From contig CAWGTD010000006.1 in the NCBI GenBank assembly GCA_963825415.1, forward strand, positions 620,001 to 684,000: a stretch of DNA of 64,000 nucleotides, written 5' to 3'. Positions within the stretch are counted from its first letter, which is position 1. Each line of letters opens with the position of its first letter. Origin of the DNA: BP-464 sp963825415. Its GTDB lineage: Bacteria; Actinomycetota; Thermoleophilia; Solirubrobacterales; Solirubrobacteraceae. The translations under genes and the position numbers were made by a program. The notes beneath the pieces are model-generated. The model was given only the letters and a program-made list of their open reading frames with translations. It was not told the DNA's origin and ran no database searches. Shown in pieces: positions 55,858 through 63,693 of this stretch.

Positions 55858-56409
55858 TCAGACGGGTTCGAGCCGCAGGTGCGGCTCGGGCGGCAGCTCG
55901 ACGGCGACCGGATCGCCCGCGCGGACCTCGCCACCGGCGAGGACGACGGCCATGACGCCGGCCTTGCGGACCAGGCCGCCGTCGGCGTCGCGCGCCAGCG
56001 TCGCCTTCATCAGCCCGGCCTGGAGATCGTCGAGCTGCGAGCACGGGTTGCGCAGCCCTGTGACCTCGATCACGGCGGCGTCTCCGAGCGACAGCTTCGT
56101 GCCGGTCGGCAGGCCGAGCAGGTCGACCCCGGAGGTCGTGACGTTCTCGCCCATCTGCCCCGGCGCGACCTCGAACCCGGCCGCCCGCAGCTCGTCGTGG
56201 AGCTCGGCGTGGATGAGATGCACCTGGCGCAGGTTCGCCTGATCCGGGTCGCGCTCCATGCGCGACCGATGCTGGACCTCGGTGCCGCAGTGCGCATCGC
56301 CCTCCACCCCACGCCCGGCCAGGAGCGTGATGACGTCCTCGTTGAGCTTGCTGACGTAGTGGTCGGCGCGGCGGCTCACCGCCGTGACGGTTCCGCCGGG
56401 CGCCGTCAC
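55858..56409 (-). CDS. MOSC-domain protein (YiiM-like)
   Basis: 183 residues. RADHYVSKLNEDVITLLAGR GVEGDAHCGT, DQANLRQVHLIHAELHDEL, APGQMGENVTTSGVDLLGLP and IEVTGLRNPCSQLDD, with the conserved Cys in RNPC. MOSC domains carry sulfur or bind molybdenum cofactor; YiiM acts in detoxification of N-hydroxylated compounds. The GTG start overlaps the stop of the glycosyltransferase fusion gene (GTGA), though a functional link is not obvious. No signal peptide. Confidence 0.9.
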   Translation of the reverse strand: MTAPGGTVTAVSRRADHYVSKLNEDVITLLAGRGVEGDAHCGTEVQHRSRMERDPDQANLRQVHLIHAELHDELRAAGFEVAPGQMGENVTTSGVDLLGLPTGTKLSLGDAAVIEVTGLRNPCSQLDDLQAGLMKATLARDADGGLVRKAGVMAVVLAGGEVRAGDPVAVELPPEPHLRLEPV

Positions 56410-58730
56410 GCCTCGGACTCGGCGGCGTCGGTCGGCCTGCGCGGCATCCCGCGCAGCTGCACCGGTGCGGCGTGCAGCGCGCGCAGCCGGACGTCCTTCC
56501 AGGACAGCCCCTCGCGCAGCAGCGCGGGCGTGCCCATCGCAACCGCGGTCGCGATCTCGACGGCCTGCAGCACGATGCCGTAGCCGAGCGCGTCGGCGGT
56601 GCCCACGCCGTAGGCGCCGTGCAGCACCGCGACGCACGCCGCCTGGAACACGCCGAGGTTCGACGGCGTGGCGGGCAGCACCGCGGTGACGTTGACCGCG
56701 AAGAGCACCGCCGCCGCCGCGCCCATCCCGGTGTGTCCGAGCCCAAGCGCGAGCAGCAGTACGTAGCAGGCGACCCACTGAAGGCCCCACGCGGCGAGCT
56801 GCGCCAGCGTGGCCTGCATGCCCAGCTTGGGCGAGCGGAAGACGCGCAGCCCGGAACGCACGCTGGTCAGCGCATCGCGCGCCTGGCGCAGCCAGCGCGC
56901 CACCCGCTCCGAGCGGGCCGGCAGGCCGCTGCGCAACAGCGCCGGGGCGGCGAGCACCGAGAGCAGGACCGACACCGGCAGCACCGCGATGGCGAGCAGC
57001 GCGCCGTGGTGGTCGGCGAACAGCTCGACGGTCGAGACCATCACCACGCCGAGGATCACCAGCGCGACGATGTTCAGCAGCGTCTGGGAGACCAGCGTGC
57101 CGAGCACCGCCGGGAAGCTTTCCCGCGTGCGACCGACGCGCCGAGCGACGACCAGCGCGCGAGCGGGCTCGCCGAGCCGGGCGGGCAGCGTGGCCGACAT
57201 CAGCACCCCGATCGATGTGCCGCGCAACGTGTCGCGGCGGCGGACCCTCGCGGCCGGGAGCGCGGCGCGGAGGATGGCGTGCCAGGCGAGGGCGCGCAGG
57301 ACCATCGAGAGCCCCATCAGGCCGAGGCCGAGCAGCACCCAGCTCGGGCTGGAGCTCAGCAGCGAGGCGCCGACGCGGTCGAGGCCCACGCGCTGGAACG
57401 CGAGCACGGTGAGCCAGGCCATCGCCAGCGTCACGGCGAGCAGGAGAAGCCGGCGCGCCACGGTGAAGCCGCGTTGGCGGCGGGTGCGCGCAAGCTGTTC
57501 GGCGGGCTCGAGGCTCGGCAGCCGCCGCGGGCGCGCTCGCGCCTGGCCGTCGGCCGCGCGCAGGCCGAGGCGCTCGCCCGCGGTCTGCACGCGCGTGGCG
57601 GGGGCCGGAGCGGCGATCGCATCCTCGTAGGCCTCGGCGACTTCGGCGGCGATCCGCGGCCAGGCATAGCGCTCGGCATGCTCGGCGGCAGCCGCCCCCA
57701 TCCGCTGCATCCGCGGGCGGTCGTGCGCGAGGTCCAGCAGCGTCTCGGCGAGCGCGGTGCCGTCGCCGCGCGGCACGAGCAGGCCGTCGACGCCGTCGCG
57801 GACGACGTCGACGTAGCCCGGGATCGCCGATGCAACCACGGGGGTTCCGGCGGCGAAGGCCTCGGTGAGGACCATGCCGAAGCTCTCGCCGCCCAGCGAC
57901 GGCGCGCAGAGAACATCGGCCGTGCTCAGCTCGGCACGCTTGACGTCGTCGTCGACCTTGCCCAGCGCGCGCACGCCGCGCAGGTCATGGAGCACCGGCG
58001 CGACGTCTTCAGCTGTGACGCCGACGAGGGTCAGCGTGGCGTCGGTGTGCTCGCGCAGCGCCTCGAAGGAGCGCAGCAGCAGCGGCAGGCCCTTGCGCTC
58101 GACGGCTTGGCCGACGAACAGGATGCGCAACGGGCCGGGCGCGCCGTTGGGGCCGACGCCCTCGGGCACCTGCACGCCGTTGGGGATCACTCGGTAGCGC
58201 CCGCCGTAGAAGCGGCGGCCGGTCCACGCGGCGGCCTCGGAGACCGCGATCCGCACCGCCAGCCGGTTCATGCGCCGGGCGGCGCCCATCAACCGCGCCG
58301 CGGTCTGGGTGTGGTTGGTCGAGTAGGTGTGGAACGTGCCGACCAGCGGGATCCCGCGCGTGTAGGAGAGGGCGTCCCAGCAGAGCGTCGGAGCGACCGG
58401 CTCCTGGAGATGGACGACGTCGAAGCCGCCGCGGGCCAGCTCGGTGCGCAGCGCGAAGATCGCGGCCGGGGTGATCGCGATGTTGGACACCGCTCCGTTG
58501 GCCGGCAGGCCGGCGGTGCGGCCCAGTGCCGTCAGGTACTCAGGCGCATCGCGGGCATCCGGAAGCGCGCCGCGATGGAGGCGCGCCGAGAGGGCGTCCG
58601 GGGGGTCGAACGGTGCGAGCACGCGGACGTCGTGGCCCGTGCGGAGGAGCTCCTCGGCCAGGGCCTCGATGTGCCGCGTCACTCCCCCCGGGTACGTCCA
58701 GGAGTACGGGGACACGAGCGCAATGCGCAC
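56406..58730 (-). CDS. fusion of a PimA-like GT4 glycosyltransferase and a lysylphosphatidylglycerol synthetase-type flippase domain
   Basis: 774 residues from GTG 58730. Part 1 (1-~390): MRIALVSPYSWTYPGGVTRH IEALAEELL, HLQEPVAPTLCWDALSYTRG, RYRVIPNGVQVPEG, ILFVGQAVERKGLPLLLRSF and PSLGGESFGMVLTEAFAAGT PVVAS, a GT-B enzyme with the E(x7)E motif, close in pattern to PimA, which mannosylates phosphatidylinositol. Part 2 (~430-750): LLLLAVTLAMAWLTVLAFQR VG, GTSIGVLMSATLPARLGEPA RALVVARR, TAVLPATPSNLGVFQAACVA, the UPF0104/LPG_synthase_TM pattern with about eight helices. The frame is continuous, so this is a real fusion. It could make and flip one glycolipid (inference). Confidence 0.9.
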   Translation of the reverse strand: MRIALVSPYSWTYPGGVTRHIEALAEELLRTGHDVRVLAPFDPPDALSARLHRGALPDARDAPEYLTALGRTAGLPANGAVSNIAITPAAIFALRTELARGGFDVVHLQEPVAPTLCWDALSYTRGIPLVGTFHTYSTNHTQTAARLMGAARRMNRLAVRIAVSEAAAWTGRRFYGGRYRVIPNGVQVPEGVGPNGAPGPLRILFVGQAVERKGLPLLLRSFEALREHTDATLTLVGVTAEDVAPVLHDLRGVRALGKVDDDVKRAELSTADVLCAPSLGGESFGMVLTEAFAAGTPVVASAIPGYVDVVRDGVDGLLVPRGDGTALAETLLDLAHDRPRMQRMGAAAAEHAERYAWPRIAAEVAEAYEDAIAAPAPATRVQTAGERLGLRAADGQARARPRRLPSLEPAEQLARTRRQRGFTVARRLLLLAVTLAMAWLTVLAFQRVGLDRVGASLLSSSPSWVLLGLGLMGLSMVLRALAWHAILRAALPAARVRRRDTLRGTSIGVLMSATLPARLGEPARALVVARRVGRTRESFPAVLGTLVSQTLLNIVALVILGVVMVSTVELFADHHGALLAIAVLPVSVLLSVLAAPALLRSGLPARSERVARWLRQARDALTSVRSGLRVFRSPKLGMQATLAQLAAWGLQWVACYVLLLALGLGHTGMGAAAAVLFAVNVTAVLPATPSNLGVFQAACVAVLHGAYGVGTADALGYGIVLQAVEIATAVAMGTPALLREGLSWKDVRLRALHAAPVQLRGMPRRPTDAAESEA

Positions 58731-58766
58731 GGGGCCATGGTAGCCGGGCCGACGGGGGACCGGCGA

Positions 58767-59480
58767 ATGGATTCGTATGCTGGAGCCGTGGCAGGCCGGC
58801 ACTTCGTCAAGTACACGTTCCTGAAGGTCGACCCTGCGTGGCGGCGCCTGCCTGCCGAGGAGCGGGCCGCCCACAAGCGGGAGTTCCTCGCCGCCTGCGA
58901 GGACTTCGCCACCGACCACCTGCTGCAGAGCTTCTCGCTGGTCGGCACCCGCGGCGACGCCGAGCTGCTGCTGGTGGTCGAGACCGAGAACCTCGATCGC
59001 ATCCACGAGTTCCACGTCGTGCTGGCCCAGAGCGGCCTCATGAAATGGGCCACGCAGCCTTACTCGTTCCTCGGCATGCGCAAGGGCTCTGAGTACTCCG
59101 ACGAGCAGCGCCTCGTGCCGCGCCCCTTCCGCGGGCGCTACCTGTTCGTCTACCCGTTCGTCAAGACGCGCGCGTGGTACGCGCTCGACCCCGACGAGCG
59201 CTGGCGGATCATGCAGGGCCACATCGAGGTCGGCCGGGAGTACCCGGGGGTCGACAACCACACCACCTACTGCTTCGGCCTCGACGACCAGGAGTTCGTC
59301 GTGGCCTTCGACACCGACGACGTCGGGACGTTCCTCGACCTCGTCCAGCGCCTGCGCACGACCGAGGCCTCGAGCTTCACCCTGCGCGACACGCCCTCGT
59401 TCACCTGCATCGCCGCATCGGTCGAGCGCTCACTCAACGCGCTCGACGGCGAGGCGCTGGTCGTCCCAGCACTCACATGA
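58767..59480 (+). CDS. hemQ: HemQ-type chlorite dismutase family protein (coproheme decarboxylase)
   Basis: 237 residues. FVKYTFLKVDPAWRRLPAEE RAAHKREFLAA is the actinobacterial HemQ opening; later GRYLFVYPFVKTRAWYALDP DERWRIMQGHIEVGREYPGV has the heme-contact Tyr and the proximal His in MQGHIEVG. HemQ performs the last step of the coproporphyrin-dependent haem pathway. The family's Gln/Arg switch of true chlorite dismutases is not present. ATG 58767 follows GGGGGA; a GTG at 58788 with TATGCT six bases before it is an alternative. Its stop overlaps the start of a 27-codon ORF and the ferredoxin reductase follows. Confidence 0.92.
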   Translation: MDSYAGAVAGRHFVKYTFLKVDPAWRRLPAEERAAHKREFLAACEDFATDHLLQSFSLVGTRGDAELLLVVETENLDRIHEFHVVLAQSGLMKWATQPYSFLGMRKGSEYSDEQRLVPRPFRGRYLFVYPFVKTRAWYALDPDERWRIMQGHIEVGREYPGVDNHTTYCFGLDDQEFVVAFDTDDVGTFLDLVQRLRTTEASSFTLRDTPSFTCIAASVERSLNALDGEALVVPALT

Positions 59481-59560
59481 GGGCCGAAGGCCCGTTCAAG
59501 GCGGCCTGGATGGCCGCCTACCGTCTCCGACAGCGCCGACCGGAGGGAGGCAAGAGGTGA
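59477..59560 (+). CDS. 27-residue ORF coupling hemQ to the ferredoxin-NADP reductase
   Basis: MRAEGPFKAAWMAAYRLRQR then RPEGGKR. The ATG overlaps the hemQ stop (ATGA) and its TGA overlaps the GTG of the reductase gene (GTGA), so both ends sit exactly as in a translationally coupled operon. It may be a real small basic protein or only a ribosome path that links the two genes. Its first codons also form the hairpin GGGCC-GAA-GGCCC (59481-59493). No family recognised. Confidence 0.55.
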   Translation: MRAEGPFKAAWMAAYRLRQRRPEGGKR

Positions 59561-60609
59561 CTGAAGTCCGCGACATCACGATCATCGGCGCCGGGCCGGT
59601 GGGGCTCACGACCGCGTTCTGGGCCGGGATGCGCGAGGCGTCCTCGCGGATCATCGACTCGCTCCCCGAGCTCGGCGGCCAGCTCACCACGCTGTATCCG
59701 GAGAAGTGGATCTACGACGTGCCCGGCCACCCGCGGATCCTGGCCAAGGATCTCGTCGAGAACCTCCGCGAGCAGGCGATCGAGCAGTTCGACGTGCCCG
59801 TGCTCCTCGAGACGACCGCCCAGTCGATCTCCTGGGAGGGCGAGGGCGACGACCGCGTCGTCGTGCTGCACACCGACAACCCCGACCATCCGGAGCTGCG
59901 TTCGCGGACCGTCATCGTGTCCGGGGGCCACGGCGCCTTCGAGCCCAAGCGGCTCCCGGTGTCCGACGTCGACATGTCCCCGTGGGAGGGCCGCGGCGCC
60001 CATTACCTCGTGGGCGACAAGGCCGCGTTCACCGGCCAGCGCGTGGTCATCGTCGGCGGCGGCGACAGTGCCTGCGACTGGGTGATGAACCTGCTCGACA
60101 CCGCCGAGCACATCACGCTCGTGCATCGTCGCGAGGAGTTCCGCGCGCACGAGCTGACGGTCTCGCAGGTCAAGCAGGCGGCACAGGGGCCGCATGTCGA
60201 CGTGCGCGTGCCATACGTGGTCAAGGAGGTGGCTGGCAACGGCCGCGTCGAGGGCGTCGTGCTGCACCACGCCACCGACGGTGAGGATCAGACGGTCGTG
60301 GTCGAGTGCGACGCGATCCTGCTCCAGCTCGGCTTCTCGACCAAGCTCGGCCCGCTGAAGGAATGGGGCTTCGAGCTCGACAAGAACGCGATCCGGGTCG
60401 GCAACACGTTCGAGACGTCGCTCGAGCGGGTCTGGGCGTGCGGGGACATCACGACCTTCGACGGCAAGCTCAAGCTGATCGCAACGGGCTTCGGCGAGGC
60501 GGCTGTCGCCGTCGCTCAGGCCGTCCACACGATCCGGCCCGAGATGAAGCTTCAGCCCGCCTATTCGACCAACACCGGCGTGCCCGGCGCGGTCGAGGGC
60601 CAGCCGTAG
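59557..60609 (+). CDS. ferredoxin-NADP+ reductase, thioredoxin-reductase-like
   Basis: 350 residues. FAD site DITIIGAGPVGLTTAFWAG (9-23), SLPELGGQLTTLYPEKWIYD VPG, NADP site VVIVGGGDSACDWVMNLLDT and the C-terminal VWACGDITTFDGKLKLIATG FGEAA. The redox CxxC of thioredoxin reductase is missing, and the pattern equals that of YumC-type FNR. It reduces ferredoxin or takes electrons from it. GGAGG lies 6-10 bases before the GTG. Coupled to hemQ through the small ORF, which could supply electrons for haem-pathway enzymes (inference). Confidence 0.92.
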   Translation: MTEVRDITIIGAGPVGLTTAFWAGMREASSRIIDSLPELGGQLTTLYPEKWIYDVPGHPRILAKDLVENLREQAIEQFDVPVLLETTAQSISWEGEGDDRVVVLHTDNPDHPELRSRTVIVSGGHGAFEPKRLPVSDVDMSPWEGRGAHYLVGDKAAFTGQRVVIVGGGDSACDWVMNLLDTAEHITLVHRREEFRAHELTVSQVKQAAQGPHVDVRVPYVVKEVAGNGRVEGVVLHHATDGEDQTVVVECDAILLQLGFSTKLGPLKEWGFELDKNAIRVGNTFETSLERVWACGDITTFDGKLKLIATGFGEAAVAVAQAVHTIRPEMKLQPAYSTNTGVPGAVEGQP

Positions 60610-61211
60610 ACCCCTTCGATCACCTGCGCGCGGCGGACCCGGTCCTCGCGCGGCTGCTCGACGAGTGCGGCGTGCCCGACCCACGCCCGCCGCGCGGCGA
60701 CGCCTACACGGCGCTCGTTCGCTCGATCGTCGGCCAGCAGCTGTCGGTCAGCGCGGCGAACTCGATCTACACGCGGCTGCTGGACTACTTCGGCGCGAAG
60801 GCGCCCACGCCGGCGCAGATCCTCGCCGCCGAACCCGAGGAGATGCGCGCCGCCGCGGGGCTGTCACGGGCGAAGGTGACCTTCCTGCGTTCGCTCGCCG
60901 AGCACATCGAGTCCGGCGAGCTGGACGTCAAGCGGCTGCCGGAGCTGTCCGACGACGAGCTGATCGCCGAGCTGACCGCGGTCAAGGGCCTCGGCGTCTG
61001 GACCGTGCACATGTTCATGCTCTTCGAGCTGCGGCGGCCCGACGTGCTCGCGGTCGGCGACCTCGGCGTGCGCCGGGCCGCCGAGCGCGCCTACGAGCTC
61101 GAAGACCTGCCGTCGGCGGCCGAGCTCGAGCAGATCGCCGAGCCGTGGCGGCCGCACCGCTCGGCGGCGTGCCTGCTGCTCTGGCACTCGCTGCGCAACG
61201 CGCCCGCCTAG
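60606..61211 (+). CDS. DNA-3-methyladenine glycosylase II (HhH-GPD), start codon unclear
   Basis: About 200 residues. DPFDHLRAADPVLARLLDEC begins the family similarity, then ALVRSIVGQQLSVSAANSIY, the helix-hairpin-helix VKGLGVWTVHMFMLFELRRP and catalytic Asp in VLAVGDLGVRR. No AlkA beta domain, so a short Mag-type enzyme. Homology starts at GTA (60606), which overlaps the TAG stop of the reductase gene, so no normal start codon fits: GTG 60306 is far inside the reductase and GTG 60672 would delete the first helix. A base error is likely here. Repairs alkylated bases. Confidence 0.82.
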   Translation, partial: VDPFDHLRAADPVLARLLDECGVPDPRPPRGDAYTALVRSIVGQQLSVSAANSIYTRLLDYFGAKAPTPAQILAAEPEEMRAAAGLSRAKVTFLRSLAEHIESGELDVKRLPELSDDELIAELTAVKGLGVWTVHMFMLFELRRPDVLAVGDLGVRRAAERAYELEDLPSAAELEQIAEPWRPHRSAACLLLWHSLRNAPA

Positions 61212-61218
61212 TCGCCGA

Positions 61219-62394
61219 TCAGCCCAGCAGCTCGTGGATGAAGACGTCCGCCGCGGTCCGCGCCGCGGCCGGGATGCCGTTGTGGTCGACGCCTGAATAT
61301 GTCTTGTAGGTGACCTTCGCGCCCGCCTTGCGCAGCTCGTCGACCGTCTGGTCGGTGAGCGGCGGCAGGACGGTCTGGTCCGCCTTGCCCTGGGCGATCA
61401 GCAGCGGGACCTTGATCGTGAGGTCCTCGGGGTCGTTGGCGGACACGAGGGCGAGCAACGGTGCCTTGTCGTAGCCGTCGCGGAGCAGCTCGTTGAGCGG
61501 GATGCCGCCGAAGCTGTCGTCGGCGCTGAGCTTGTCGAGGCAGACCTGCTCGATCTGTGGGACGAACGCCAGCGCTCGATCGCTGAACGCCATCGCCGGA
61601 TCGATGCCGCCGTCGACCGCCGCGGCGTAGATGATGATCGCGGGCAGTCCGCCGAACGGATTGCTCGAGACGCTGTCGAGCACGCCCGCCTGCTCGGCGA
61701 TGTGGTTTGCGGGCGCCAGCGGCACCGCACCGGCGAGATGCAGCCCCGGCGCGTACTTCGGGCCGAGCGCCGCGGCCCAGAGCACGGCGTGGCCGCCCTG
61801 GGAATGGCCGATCGCGACCCAGTGGCCGTTGACGTGGCGGTTGAGCCCGCGTGCGGCGCTGACGATGTCGACGACGCTGCGGCCCTCGGATGCGCCGATC
61901 AGATACGGATGCGACCCCTTGGTCCCGAGGCCCTGGTAGTCGGTCTGCGCCACGGCGAAGCCGTCGTCCAGCCACTCGTTCATCTGGGCCAGCAGGCTCT
62001 TCGTGTACTTGTCGTCCGGCTTGCCGCCGACCATCCGCGTCGGCGCGCAGGAGTCGGCGATGCCGGTGGTGCCGTGGGCCCAGGAGACGACCGGCCAGCC
62101 GCCCTTGGGCGCCTTGCCCTTGGGCAGCGTGATCATGCCCGACACCGCGACCCGCTTGCCGTCGGTGTTGAGCGACCGGTAGAGCACCCGCCAGGTGCGG
62201 CCGGCCGACGGCGTCTTGCCGCCGTGGATCGCGCGCGCCCAGATCAGGCTGCCGTGCGGGCCGGCGACGATCTGCGGCGCCGGCGGCGAGTAGAACGCGA
62301 GCCCCGAGGGACCGGTGGTGACGGCGGCTGAAGCGGGGACGGTCAGGCCGGCGCAGAGCAGCGCGGCGAGCGGGACACAACGGCGTAGGCGCAT
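61219..62394 (-). CDS. secreted lipase-like alpha/beta hydrolase
   Basis: 391 residues with signal peptide MRLRRCVPLAALLCAGLTVP ASA. The catalytic Ser is in the elbow AIGHSQGGHAVLWAAALGP, with KVPLLIAQGKADQTVLPPLT holding the Asp and YSGVDHNGIPAAA the His. GMITLPKGKAPKGGWPVVSW AHGTTG (oxyanion loop) and AQTDYQGLGTKGSHPYLIG belong to the secretory lipase (LIP) group, which hydrolyses esters outside the cell. ATG 62394 is chosen by the signal peptide; TACGGT lies 6 bases before it. Convergent with the glycosylase. Confidence 0.9.
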   Translation of the reverse strand: MRLRRCVPLAALLCAGLTVPASAAVTTGPSGLAFYSPPAPQIVAGPHGSLIWARAIHGGKTPSAGRTWRVLYRSLNTDGKRVAVSGMITLPKGKAPKGGWPVVSWAHGTTGIADSCAPTRMVGGKPDDKYTKSLLAQMNEWLDDGFAVAQTDYQGLGTKGSHPYLIGASEGRSVVDIVSAARGLNRHVNGHWVAIGHSQGGHAVLWAAALGPKYAPGLHLAGAVPLAPANHIAEQAGVLDSVSSNPFGGLPAIIIYAAAVDGGIDPAMAFSDRALAFVPQIEQVCLDKLSADDSFGGIPLNELLRDGYDKAPLLALVSANDPEDLTIKVPLLIAQGKADQTVLPPLTDQTVDELRKAGAKVTYKTYSGVDHNGIPAAARTAADVFIHELLG

Positions 62395-62420
62395 GGGGCG
62401 ACCGTACGACGTGCCGCGAA

Positions 62421-62436
62421 CCGGTGCAATCACCGG
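62421..62436. terminator. small perfect hairpin at the end of the glycosidase-like gene
   Basis: CCGGTG (62421-62426), loop CAAT, CACCGG (62431-62436). The TGA of the glycosidase-like gene is inside it. It sits 27 bases before the lipase start. It could be a weak terminator separating the two minus-strand genes. Confidence 0.35.
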
Positions 62437-63659
62437 CACTCGGTGCGCCCGCGCGTCACCCACGCCTCATAGGCGGGGTACAGCGTGGTCAGCCCGAGGT
62501 CGGCCAGGCCGACCGGGAACGCCGGGTCCTCGCGGAACGTGTACTGGAACGCCGCCTCGATCCGGCCGTCGGCGCGCCACCTGCGCAGCCGCGCGGCCAT
62601 GAGCGAACAGCCGTCGGGCGCGGCGCCGACGCCGGTCTCCGTGATCCACAACGGCACCTCGTGATCGCAGCCGTGGCGGTCCAGCGCGCGCTCGACGCCG
62701 CGGAGCAGTTGGTCGACCTCCCCCGGGCTGACGCCCTCGAGCTGGCGCCCGGCGCCGCGCGGGCGCACGAGGTGGGCGTGCTGGGCCCACGCGTCGGCGG
62801 CGCAGACGATGTCCGACGGCAGCGCGCGGGCGAGCTCGGAGGCACCGGTCGCGCGCGGATGCGGGTCGGGGATGCCGGCGGTCTCGCCCAGCAGCAGGCG
62901 GTGCTCGCCGCCGGCCTCGGTGAGCTCGGAGCGCATGGCGGCGACCAGCTGTGCGTAGCCGCGGGCGGCGAGCGTCGGCGAGTGGGGCTCGCAGCGCTGG
63001 CGCTGGGGGTTCAGGAACGCGGGCAGGTTCGGCTCGTTCCACGCGCTCCACCAGGGCAGCTCGATGCCCTGCGTGCGACCGAGCTCCAGCAGCGAGCGCA
63101 CGAACGCGCGGTAGTCGGCGATCCGTGGCATCCGGGCGTAGGGCGTGGTGCCGGGGCGCTCGCAGCCGACCGCCGGCCGGGCGGCCCAGGCCGGCGTGCC
63201 GTAGATGACGAGCACCGGCTCGGCGCCGAGCGCCGCGACCGCCAGCAGGGTGTCGCGCACGCCCGCCCACCCCGCGCACGGCGGCTGGGCGCGCATGCAG
63301 CCGTCCTGGGCCTGGGTCCAGTCCGGGGGGCGGTTGGCGACGGGCTGGACGTGCGACCAGTCGACGAGCACGCGCACGTAGCGCGGCTTCAGCGCGGCGA
63401 GCCGGTCGCGCCAGAGCGCGAACTCGGCCGGCTGCGGCCCGGGCGCGAGCAGATGCGGGTTGGCCTCGGTGATGCCGACCGCGAACGCAGGAGGGCGCGG
63501 AGCGGCCGGGACCGTCGTGGTGGCGACCGTGCTCGTCGCGACCGTGGGCTGCTTCGCTTCGCCCCCGCATCCGGCGAGGACGACGATGGCGGCGGCGAGA
63601 AGAGCGCCGAAGAGGGCCGAAGGCCCGGTCACGGACGCCCGGAGGGCGGACGTTCTCAT
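62430..63659 (-). CDS. glycoside hydrolase clan A-like lipoprotein
   Basis: 409 residues from ATG 63659. Export signal with lipobox (ALFGALLAAAIVVLAGC, Cys ~32), a Thr-rich linker and a TIM-barrel enzyme: VRVLVDWSHVQPVANRPPDW, AEPVLVIYGTPAWAA, the acid/base motif ELPWWSAWNEPNLPAF (WNEPN) and the nucleophile strand VPLWITETGVGAAP. WNEP plus a later TETG strand defines clan GH-A (GH5/GH39-like), active on polysaccharides. The specific family is unclear. Four extra cysteines may form disulfides. Confidence 0.87.
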   Translation of the reverse strand: MRTSALRASVTGPSALFGALLAAAIVVLAGCGGEAKQPTVATSTVATTTVPAAPRPPAFAVGITEANPHLLAPGPQPAEFALWRDRLAALKPRYVRVLVDWSHVQPVANRPPDWTQAQDGCMRAQPPCAGWAGVRDTLLAVAALGAEPVLVIYGTPAWAARPAVGCERPGTTPYARMPRIADYRAFVRSLLELGRTQGIELPWWSAWNEPNLPAFLNPQRQRCEPHSPTLAARGYAQLVAAMRSELTEAGGEHRLLLGETAGIPDPHPRATGASELARALPSDIVCAADAWAQHAHLVRPRGAGRQLEGVSPGEVDQLLRGVERALDRHGCDHEVPLWITETGVGAAPDGCSLMAARLRRWRADGRIEAAFQYTFREDPAFPVGLADLGLTTLYPAYEAWVTRGRTECR

Positions 63660-63664
63660 CAGAA

Positions 63665-63685
63665 GTGCGGGCAGGATGCCCGCAC
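63665..63685 (-). terminator. terminator hairpin after erpA
   Basis: GTGCGGGC (63665-63672) pairs perfectly with GCCCGCAC (63678-63685) around AGGAT. On the minus strand it follows the erpA stop by 8 bases and is followed by TTCTGAT. It separates erpA from the glycosidase-like gene, whose ATG is 5 bases beyond. Confidence 0.7.
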
Positions 63686-63693
63686 GGGGACTC

